Origin: Bedellia somnulentella
Lineage: Eukaryota; Arthropoda; Insecta; Lepidoptera; Bedelliidae
Direction of reading: 5' to 3'
DNA length: 64,000 bases
Assembly (NCBI GenBank): GCA_963576735.1
Contig: OY755179.1
Coordinates: 5,766,001-5,830,000, forward strand
The position numbers and the translations under genes are program-made. Positions 30,401 through 39,300 of the stretch are shown in pieces; positions within the stretch are counted from its first letter, which is position 1; every line of letters starts with the position of its first letter. The notes under the pieces are model-generated. The model had not been told where the DNA came from. It did no database searches and saw only the letters and a list, made by a program, of their open reading frames with translations.

Positions 30401-30983
30401 CATGCGTAATTTTAATTCATTTTTGTACTCAGCACACAATATTATATAACAAAAAATCTATTCAAAATATGAACCCATACCTTGTGACCAAATGCTTTTA
30501 GTTGGTCCTTCCGCGATTGATTTGTTAAGGCAAATGTACACACAAATTGTTATAGTGTGATTAGTAAAAAAAGTTGTGTAAAGGATGGCGAAGTAAGATA
30601 GATAGAAATGGGAGTGTAATAGTGGGCTTGGCACAAGAAGCGAAGGATAAAAGTAAAGAGGCAAAAGGGATGGTATTGTTAGAGAAAAACGGCCAAACTG
30701 ATTTTTTCATAAAATTATTTTAAAAATAATATTGATGAATAAGAGGAAACGACAGGTATTTATGAGGACCGTACAAAGTGATGACTAATAGTTGTCATCC
30801 CATTGGGGTTAACAGTGGTTACAAAGGCGTAAGAATAAGTCAGTAAAAATTGAAAAGAACCAAACCTGTCGGCGAAGAAACTTGCTGATCATCATCACTC
30901 AAGAAGTACCATAGCAATAGGCCACCTACCACTAACAGGATTACTACTGATGCTACTATAACAAACACCCAAATTTTCTTCAT
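24487..30983 (-). CDS. SCPEP1-like serine carboxypeptidase family (S10) protein, catalytically dead by sequence
   Basis: Nine coding exons: 30983-30866, 30121-29883, 29411-29312, 28332-28202, 28115-27812, 27028-26846, 25717-25640, 25315-25161, 24546-24487. All GT/AG and in phase, 455 residues. Fold landmarks are present: FWWFYP, LLWLNG, LLFIDSPIGTGFS, GISLGNGIIDP, IYNGNLD, GQLDWVNKLRW and VPLDSP. The active site is lost. The usual GGPGGSS loop is GVVDLPAS (91-98). The nucleophile motif GxSxG is GQGHG, with Gly181 in place of Ser. The catalytic His motif AGH is AGQ (Gln435). Asp378 remains. The N-terminus (residues 5-27) is a long hydrophobic segment after MKK, reading as a signal anchor rather than a cleaved signal peptide. 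No stop or frameshift interrupts it, so it is probably a maintained pseudoenzyme. It lies 5.4 kb downstream of the active-type paralogue. Confidence 0.85.
25390..25520 (+). mobile_element. LINE-A 3' scrap in intron 7 of the pseudoenzyme gene
   Basis: GAAGCAAGAGTAGAGTGCCA, TTGGCGATCAATAGGCC and CCCCAATGGGACTCTTAG are diverged LINE-A 3' phrases. Confidence 0.55.
25851..26475 (+). mobile_element. SINE-2 copy split by LINE-D
   Basis: The left part 25851-25922 (GCTGTGTAGTGTCGGCTTAG ... GTAAGAGGCGAGGGTATTT) and right part 26291-26475 (GAGGGTATTTGGGGC ... ATAGCCGTTAG, TATG tail) form one SINE-2. It lies in intron 6 of the pseudoenzyme gene. Confidence 0.85.
25923..26290 (+). mobile_element. LINE-D, 5'-truncated RTE-like fragment with 10-bp target duplication
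   Basis: Encodes RAMERAMLGITLLDRIRND, KLKWQWAGHICRRTDNRWG, RTGRRSVGRPPARWTDD and ends YVQQWTSVG-stop, the usual RTE-like C-terminus, then a (GAT)n tail. GAGGGTATTT flanks it at 25913-25922 and 26291-26300. The frame is intact over its length. Confidence 0.9.
27280..27430 (-). mobile_element. SINE-3 fragment (head half)
   Basis: CACGATGTTTTCCCTCACCG, AACCATGATAAATTAACCAC and a tRNA-like head at the right (ACCCAGGATTGGAACTCGCG). Lies in intron 5 of the pseudoenzyme gene. Confidence 0.75.
28524..28868 (-). mobile_element. SINE-3 copy
   Basis: Near full length: AACGTTCACGCCGAATATCC at the 3' end of the element, GGGCCAGACCTATCGCCG inside, and a tRNA-like head at 28800-28868. In intron 3 of the pseudoenzyme gene. 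Confidence 0.8.
30165..30365 (+). mobile_element. SINE-3-like fragment, diverged
   Basis: TTGGTTTGAATCCTGAGTTG is B-box-like, followed by ATTTATGATGGTTCTTACGG and ACATCGCGAGGAAACCCACA. In intron 1 of the pseudoenzyme gene. Confidence 0.6.
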
Positions 30984-31036
30984 TTTTTAAAATTTAATAT
31001 AAAACTACTTAAAGATTCATTTGTAAACAGAACCAA

Positions 31037-31043
31037 TTATATA
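31037..31043 (-). promoter_or_regulatory. Candidate TATA box of the S10 pseudoenzyme gene
   Basis: The minus strand reads GGCTATATAATTGG about 55 bases upstream of the ATG at 30983, a suitable distance for a short 5' UTR. Confidence 0.4.
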
Positions 31044-31044
31044 G

Positions 31045-32010
31045 CCAAATGAAAGACGAAGCCATACAATAATCTGATAAATTAATAATGATTACTATTT
31101 TATCAATTTGAGGTTTTATCTATCGTATAATAATTATAATAGATCCATTCACGCGAACGATAATAAATGCGATATAAAAATTGGTGTTATCAAAAAAAAA
31201 AAAGCTATTTCCTTTAGAATAGAACTAACCTATTTCTTCCCGCGTATGTCATACGAGGCTTTACTTATATATACTTTCGACCTTCACCTATCTAGGTGTT
31301 CTTATTTTATTTGGTACGTATTAAATGTGTTACAAAATATAAGTGCTTCACTTCACTTCCTCTCGATATTATTAGTGGTTTTAGCAAATAAACACCCACG
31401 TACTTGTAATTCATATAATAATTGCATTAATAATTCATGTCATAATTTGCATGATGTGATGCATCAGTTTTTCGTTTTATCATTCATTTTAAGAGCCAGT
31501 GTTCGGCAGACTTACGATATTTTAGCATAGTCAACAATTATACTAGGTGTCAGGGACGACCGAAACAATAAGTAATTCTGAAGATAAAAGCTGAGGGATG
31601 CTAGATAGGGGCAATTGTGACACAACGCAATGCAAGCAGTGCAAAATTAATAGATATGCATTTTACACATACAAATTAAATGTATATGTGTGCGTTGGCT
31701 TGTACTCTGGGTTATGTATGAGTGTGACGCCTGCCGTAGACGTAACTGAAATTGTTCCTTTCGGCGTGCTCTCAAGTTGTAAATTCCACAAAATTTACCT
31801 CACATAAAGTAATTCACCGTCTCTGCAGTTTTAAAATAGGTAATAAAAAATGTAATTCGTTAACAGCAGATACTTATTCTGGTTGCCACATGGATTTCAA
31901 ATTTAGATACCATAAAAGCATGCGTAACGCCTGGTATGTATTTTACAGAAATTTTATAATACAAATATTTCCTCGCGTGTATTTATTTAAACTTTTTTGA
32001 AAATTCAAAA
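31045..32010. other. Intergenic stretch without a recognised gene
   Basis: AT-rich sequence upstream of the pseudoenzyme gene. Short frames at 31108-32000 match no family I know and have no splice context. Confidence 0.4.
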
Positions 32011-32012
32011 AA

Positions 32013-32290
32013 CAGTGATAGCTCGGTGGGTTGCAATAACTGCTTCTTATGCCGAAAGGCATGGGTTCGAATCCTTAAATGGGGATACACCGATTGTTAA
32101 TTTATCAGCGTTGATAAAGTAGAGGGAATACTTGTGGAAACCCTCATGGCTGGGTTGTACATGTCATGAGACAGAGCATTCTTTTCATAACGGTGATAGG
32201 CGTGCTCTCTATGACTTGAGTGCTTAATGTGCCATTCAGAGTACCCACGAGTCCATGCATTACGTGGGTACTCTGAATGGCACGTTATGT
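32013..32290 (+). mobile_element. Diverged tRNA-headed SINE, SINE-3-like
   Basis: Head GTGATAGCTCGGTGGGTTGC (A-box) and GGGTTCGAATCC (B-box). The body shares GAAACCCTCATGGCTGGGTT with SINE-3. The right end is a 20-bp hairpin made of the SINE-3 phrase CAGAGTACCCAC and its inverse. Confidence 0.6.
32229..32283. repeat. Perfect 20-bp hairpin
   Basis: GTGCCATTCAGAGTACCCAC at 32229-32248 is the exact inverse of 32264-32283, with a 15-base loop. Confidence 0.8.
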
Positions 32291-33306
32291 CCAAAACTAT
32301 TAGAGAGTTCACTAAAATACCGTGATACCTTAGAGCAGCCATATTCCTTCACTTTTCCTTGTATTTGTTGTAAGGGTTGAAAAGGGTAGATGGACAATTG
32401 ATAATAGAGATAGATAATTGATCAAACATTGTTTCTGCTTCGAAGCCCTTTTTTTAGCCAGGACTTCGTATTCAAAATATATCCGTGCCCGCTTATGGCT
32501 TAGGTATAAAATCCTTAGATTCTTCGTCTTGTAACTTGAAATCCACGGAAAAAAATGAAGTAGTTACCAATGTACATAATTATTATCTGTAAAGCATACT
32601 CAGTACTCTAAAATCGGTCAAATTGGTGTAGTAATAAGAATACATAGATATATTGACATATTCCTCTTCCTTTTTCGAAATCAGTAAATGTAAAAGTTGC
32701 AAGTGAACGCGAAATGTGATATGCTGACGACCGATTTCTGAATTGAGTATTTCAGCTGAGAACAACTTAAGTATCGTTCTGTCGTATTGAAATCTTAACA
32801 ACTGAATGAGACAAAACGATACTTAAATCGTTCCCGGCTTATGAACGTGTGGGTTCAATGGGTTCCGTACTCATAGTACCTTGTCGCGTAATACTCAATT
32901 AAATTCGTAGTCTTCGTCTCTTTCTGTTAGCATTATCTAATCAGCTGGATCCGTTTATGGTTCACATACTTTTCATTAGCACATCAAAAACATAGTTGTA
33001 TCTTATTGAAGGAATGGCAGAGGAATAGTTCTTCTTGCCACCCCCTCCTATCGTTGGCTGGATGCTCTACTGCTAGATACTAGACTACGGAAACTGTATT
33101 TTCGAATGAATTGTTTGTATTATATTTCTTTTCTTTTAATTCAAGTGATTTATTGACTATTGTATTTTTGAGATTACAACAAACCATTTATTTCGATGCG
33201 TTCTCAGTTAATAGATATAGAATTAGGTCTTACGCCGCTTTGTACTCGTATGACTACTTTGTCACATAGCAGTGTATTATGGCGCCATTGTTTAGCAACA
33301 TTGTTT

Positions 33307-33628
33307 ACATAAACATAAACATAAACGTTCACGCCGAATATCCCCGAAGGGGTGGGCAGAGGTACTAATACTTCTGAACATCACGTGACTTTGTCACCTG
33401 GTGTTCAGAGTACCCACGTTTTGCATGGACAGTGTACTCACGTGATAGGGGGCAGGCCTATCGCCGTTTTGTACGAATACACTGTCACATGACTAAGTAC
33501 AACTCAGCCATGTGGGTTTCCTCACGATGTTTTCCCTCACCGTTAACAACCATGATAAATTAACCACACATATGTCTTAAGAAAAGACAAATTGGTGTAG
33601 GCCCGACCCAGGATTTGAACACTATTTG
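33307..33628 (-). mobile_element. SINE-3 copy
   Basis: ATAAACATAAACGTTCACGC tail, GGGGGCAGGCCTATCGCCG, CACGATGTTTTCCCTCACCG and a partial head GACCCAGGATTTGAACACTA. Confidence 0.85.
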
Positions 33629-33629
33629 T

Positions 33630-34370
33630 TTAGCAACAATGTTTCTAAGAAATAAAATCAATCTAAGCTTGATGTAACAAAGGAAGTTCATATTGATAAC
33701 TTATCTTTTAATTTAAAAGTTTATTTGTTTATTATATCGATAGCCTGTTTGTATGCGTTTAATAAATTATCAAGTACGCATTCAAGTTTACATCCCACCC
33801 TATACATTACTTCCTTGGGTATGACTTAATCTGAATACTATGTCCTATCCTATATCCTATGCAGGTATATGTACATATTATAAAATTTGCAGCGTGTAGC
33901 CCATTCGGGTCGGGATAGTATAACCAAGGAAACTATACATTCTTAATATTTACAAGTATACGGATAATAAATATCAGTATTGCGACATCAATTGTTTGCA
34001 AATTATTGAATAGCGAATGCTATTTTCAGTAGTACAACAATGCGCGCATGCACACCAGGTGAAGGAAAACTTTACTAACAATTTTTTTCCCTAAATTATC
34101 GCAGTTAATTACAAAGTATCAGTCTGTCTGGGTATATATGTAATTTAATTAATTTATTATATGCTGAAGTTTCCTGAATTTGGTACCTTAACATTTAGAA
34201 ATCAAAGGATCACATTGATCCCATAATTTAAACTAAGTTGGCATTATGGATTTGACATGATTTGATGCAAGTTTTAAAGTATTTATTACACCTAATTATA
34301 ATTGGTTGTTTAGTATAGGTTTTATTAAATTTGTATTATTTCTGTAGCAAAACTGGAGGTTAAATTACTA
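33630..34370. other. Intergenic stretch without a recognised gene
   Basis: AT-rich. No repeat family of the window and no coding frame seen. Confidence 0.4.
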
Positions 34371-34374
34371 TCTT

Positions 34375-34590
34375 AAATATACTCACGCCATTAGTTCCCA
34401 CTGGAGTAGGCAGAGACTATGCATATATACATATACTCACGCCATTAGTTTCCATTAGGATAGGAAGAAACTATCGATCTTCACTTTGTACGATCCTGAC
34501 AAACATCTCTAGCGTCGTTTACATACATCAATCTTCTCATACATGCTCTTTTATTCTTCATACTTCGGACGCCTGCCTTAACTGTTAAAC
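34375..34590 (-). mobile_element. LINE-A 3' end, locally duplicated
   Basis: Two copies of the terminal phrase ACTCACGCCATTAGTTCCCA / ACTCACGCCATTAGTTTCCA at 34380 and 34435, the second continuing through CGTACGATCCTGACAAACA-like sequence to ATGCTCTTTTATTCTTC. Confidence 0.8.
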
Positions 34591-34659
34591 TAGTTACTAA
34601 GAATTAAAAAAAAACTGCTTCCATTTTGAGTTTAACATATAATTAAAAACATTTGAGGC

Positions 34660-35010
34660 CTTCGAAATGTAGTGCTGAAGAAGGATGGAGAAAAAAAGCT
34701 CGATGGAAATGATAACCAGTGAAGAAGCAGTGGAAACAGTGAAGGAAAAGCGACAGTTGATGAGAATTATAGAAGACAGACAAGGCAAAATGATGGGCCA
34801 CTTGATAAGACACGATGAATTTATAAGAAACATCATTGAGGGAAAGATAGAAGGAAAGCGAGGAAAGGGAAGGCTAAGAAGACCAGATATGGACCATATC
34901 AAAGAAAAGGTTGACTTCGTGTCTTACCAAGAGATTAAGAAGCTGGCAATAGAAGTGACTGGAGAGTGCTAAACCGACAAGAGCGTCGCTCTAAAGTTTA
35001 TGATGATGAT
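34660..35010 (+). mobile_element. LINE-C 3' fragment
   Basis: Open frame 34685-34972 reading [38 protein letters not shown] and ending ELAIEVTGEC-like sequence, then (ATG)n at 35000. An RTE-type C-terminal domain, a different family from LINE-A. Confidence 0.75.
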
Positions 35011-35679
35011 GTTATAATTTTAGTATGACTAACTCCCATGACTATGGACTTAGGCAAAATCACCCCATCAAGGGCAGGCTCTTATTGGTTTCAAATATAC
35101 ATTGTGATGATTTGATTTAAATATACATAATCCATACCATACGCACTAGAAAAATAACATCTTGCATACATTCTATAACAACGTAAAATCGACATAAATA
35201 ATTGTCTTTTAATTTGTATAATTTACAATAATTATATCCATAAAAGGATTGCATGTCGGATATGATCGTGGTATGTTCTATACGAGGAAATAATTCCATG
35301 GGATATTTAAAGGCTTATCGGTTATAACTGTATTGAGGCTAACACCTGTTTAGAAAAACAAGCATTACCTTTTTCATTATGACAAAGTGGGATCCAGACT
35401 ATGAATTTTATAATTCTATGTATTTTTGAATCACAAATGAACCATAAATTTATGAGCGGCAATTGTATACTTATCTGTAGTGAAGGTTAATTAAACGCCA
35501 AACGGGTCCTGTCCTGATTTAAAATCGGTGTTGTCAGTAAAACACACATACATAAGCGGAAGCAGGACCATTTCACATTTGAAAAAAGAATATTGTATTT
35601 ATTACTTGTTTTTATATATTTTTATAGTTTCAATATTTTTCTCCTTTTTTCTTTCTTTCTTTCTATTATATCTGCTGCA

Positions 35680-35832
35680 GGTTGGAGACCCGTCAGCAAA
35701 AACATTTATTATTACCATCTTTTCCCCAATCAACTTCCAAAAGTGGCTGAGGAATTTCTCATTCCAAAGTTCTGGCTACCCCGTTCAGGGATTTATAGCA
35801 GTGAGTATATGTATGTATGTATGTATGTATAT
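35680..35832 (+). mobile_element. SINE-2 3' fragment
   Basis: TTGGAGACCCGTCAGC, CTTCCAAAAGTGGCTGAGG and GCAGTGAGTATATGTATG, then a long (TATG)n tail. Confidence 0.8.
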
Positions 35833-36152
35833 CTGGAAATCCACGTAAAAGATAAATATATACGTTTCTTGAAAAGTGTGAAAGGGATTTGTAGTCAAAA
35901 GGAAAAAGGACGTTACCATTGTAGATCATATTGAGGTAGGTTAATCAGCAATGCAATTTCAGTCAATCTAGGCTGGTCAAAACTAACACTTTTTTCTTAA
36001 TCAGTTGACTAAGTTTATCGATTAAACTGAGGGTGTTTTAAATAAAATAAAGAATATAAATACAATTTAATAAGAAAATTTCAAAGATGAAAACAAAAAA
36101 AAACAAAACTCTTTAAAAGACCGTAAATATATTTTATTGAATTAGTATGTTT

Positions 36153-36300
36153 TGTTCATGATAACCTCATGTGGGGACTATTACTAATAAATAAAGGAAA
36201 GAAAAATTCGTGCGACGGGGGTGTATACCCGGAGGTCGTGGGTTCGATCCCCGCTGGTATCAAATTCTTCCTTTCCGTTATTTATTAACATTAGTATTTT
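36153..36300. mobile_element. SINE-1, two fragments in opposed orientation
   Basis: 36153-36210 is the SINE-1 body on the minus strand (CCTCATGTGGGGACTATTAC ... GGAAAGAAAAATTCG). 36211-36300 is the head on the plus strand, starting inside the tRNA-like region (GCGACGGGGGTGTATACCCG) with a B-box GGTTCGATCC and then TTCTTCCTTTCC. The A-box half is missing. It lies directly 3' of the SCPEP1-like gene. Confidence 0.65.
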
Positions 36301-36305
36301 TTATT
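36300..36305 (-). terminator. Candidate polyadenylation signal of the SCPEP1-like gene
   Basis: AATAAA on the minus strand about 37 bases after the stop codon, at the edge of the SINE-1 remnant. Confidence 0.45.
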
Positions 36306-36341
36306 AACAGAAATATAAGCTTATTACTATTATATGTATAG

Positions 36342-39300
36342 CTATGCGAATGAGGTCATGTCCCGCAAAAAAGCTCTTGTTCCCTGAGGATTGTCCCTGG
36401 GGACCTGAAAAAAATTGTATGTTACTGTTACGCACTACCTGACGGCAATAATTAGAAATGCAAATAATTATGGTTTCTCAGATGATGACTTCAGCTGCAG
36501 GACAATTGAAGAGACGGTTGGGGGGTCATTACACGGGACGGGACGGGTGGGGCTGGATTACATGTGCGGATCCATATGGGCAAGATGGGCATGCCCACAA
36601 CCCCAATCAAACTACGACCTCACACTGTTATGGTCTGCTGATAGGATGATGATACTAAATTTAGGTAAATGTTTTAGGTGCCTATGCCTACAACCTTTTT
36701 TGGGGGCTCGATACGCCCCTACTAACTTAAGTTCTGCCGACCCACTGGGTTTACAGCCGCAAGAATACTGAGACGAGATGGGTATTATAAGTATATATAA
36801 ACTGCTTACACTATGTCCCGCATCGTTGATCCAGAAAAATCTGAAATTCCCGTACGACTTGTAATATCCTTCTAAGAGACCGTCTTCCCAAATTGGCATC
36901 CTGGCCATGTTGCTATATGCTTCTGCTCCAGACCATTTCAACCTGTCTACCCAAAGGATTTGACCTGGATGAAGAAGTTACTTAGTTATTTGAAAAAGAA
37001 CCATAATAGCTTAGTAAGGAAAAGAACTGACCTTTCAGTGAGGCGCAGGCGGGTTCAAATCGTGAATGTGTCTTTTCTTAAGTCATATGCGTGGTTAGTT
37101 TAACATTGTCTTTACTGGTGCGGAAAAACATAGAGAGGAAATCCATATGTACTTTGTCAAATGACAGTGTTCGTACAAAACGGCTTGAGGCCTGCCCCCT
37201 ATTGCGCGATTACACTATTCAAGCAAAACGTAGGTACTCTGAACACAAAGTGAGAATGTCACCTGATGTTCCGAGTATTAGTACCTCTGCTACACCTTCG
37301 GTTTTATGGTTTATTTAAGTAAAATGATTAGGGAATTCATAAAATTATAATCCTTCTCGTGTATAAAAAATATCTTGATAGCTTAATGGGAAGAGCCTCA
37401 GTGAAAAAGAACTTTTTAACCGAAAAAATGGTTATCCCTTAAAAGCAAAAGCCTCTTTTTAATTTCAATTTATGAAATACAATGTTAAAAATTAATTTAA
37501 ATATTTTCAAAATCTGACGCAAATTTAATATTTTAATATCAAATCATATGTTCAATTATTTATACTGGCATCATTATTATTTATAGTAATAATGCCAGTC
37601 AAATATATAAACTAAATTGAAAAATATGGTTTGTTTAATATTACATACATACATACATATACTCACGGCTATAGATCCCTAGAAGGGGTAGCCAGAGCTA
37701 AGGAATAAAAAATTCCTCAGCCACTTTTGGAAATTTAAGTGGGGAAAACATGGTAAAATAAAGATTGTTGGTGATGGGTCTCCAACCGCATCGCCCAAAA
37801 ATCCTTAATAAGCTCCAATACCGTTAGTCGCCTCTTACGTACACCCACCACCGGAAGAAATGGGGTAGTGCTATTCTAAGCCGACACTACACGGCATATT
37901 ACTTGCATAATATTTAATATTATCAATGATCTTATAGACTAATTTCGATCACTGGGAGACCTCTAGGACTATACTACATAGTCACAATGTAAAATCACGA
38001 CAACAATCAGCTCCTAATGAAGTCTAATTCGCGCTGTAACGCACTGACAATTGCAGTAATAGCGCTCATTACCTGGAGTATCACAAATGAGATCCATATT
38101 GCCGTTGTACTTCATCACTATTAGGTCCGTTTCGTTCAGCAGCTTCTCGACTGTAAATTAAATGGTTCTATTCGTTTAGTTGTATAAGATTTTATTGTAA
38201 AATACATGGATTTCAAGCATTAAAACCCCAAAGATCTTTAGAGATAATATTTAAATACGAAAAAAGTTATTGGATTGAATCAGGCGTTACTTTGCGGAAA
38301 TCCATAGCAATACTAATATTAATAAGCTTCTTCGCTTAATTCCGCTAAGTAAGTACTTAGCGAACTTATTAATATTAGTACGAAAAAAGTACATAAAAGA
38401 AAAAAATATATACGAAAACAGCTTTTCCTTTCTTACATTGAACGTTAAAACAATATAATCACGGGATTTCATATGCTTTTACGTTTTAATTTTCACAAAA
38501 AACCATACTTGTAAAACAGTCGGGTAATAAAATAAGTATCAAATGCCACGCGAGTCATTATTGCACTGTCTTAGTAGTTTAGCTAGATATACCCATAAAC
38601 GATATTGATATACGATTTGACCATTACAAACATATTTCTACTTTATGAAATGAGATCCCTCAGAAAAGTTTGTAATGTAAGGTTATGTGATCGTGTGAGG
38701 AATGATGTGATTCGTGAAAGGTGTGGTGTAAAAGATGATATTGTAAGAAAGATAGAAAAAGGAATGTTGAGATGGTTTGGGCACATAGAGAGGATGGATG
38801 ACAGTAAAGTGGTGAAAGAGATATATAGAGCCAATGTGGAAGGTAATGTTAGTAGAGGACGACCTCGGAGGACACATTTAGATCAGATAGAAAATGTACT
38901 CAAAAAGGCAGGTGTCCGAAGTACGAAGAATAAAAGAGCATGTATGAAAAGATTGATGGATGTGAATGAAGCTAGAGAGGTTTGCCAGGATCGTACAAAG
39001 TGGCGATCGATAGTCTCTGCCTACCCCAATGGGAACTAACGGCGTGAGAATATGTATATGTATGTATGTATTGTGTAGTACCGGCTTAGAATAACACAAA
39101 CCCATTTTTGCCCGTGGGTGATCGTAAGAGGCGACTAAGGGAATAGGGGATTTTGGAGTCATTTTTGCGCGATGTGGTTGGAAACCCGTCACCAAAAACA
39201 TTTATTATTACCATCTTTTCCCCACTCAACTTCCAAAAGTGGCTGAGAAATTTGTCATTCCACAGCTCTGGCTACCCCGTTTAGGGATTTATATCCGAGA

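Noticed and set aside
24487..30983. Calling the downstream S10 gene a plain pseudogene
   Set aside because: All nine exons keep frame, phase and splice sites. The losses are confined to catalytic motifs, which fits a pseudoenzyme better than neutral decay.
36415..36771. Plus-strand open frame of 118 codons
   Set aside because: Falls in intron 8 of the SCPEP1-like gene, antisense, with no recognisable domain or splice support.
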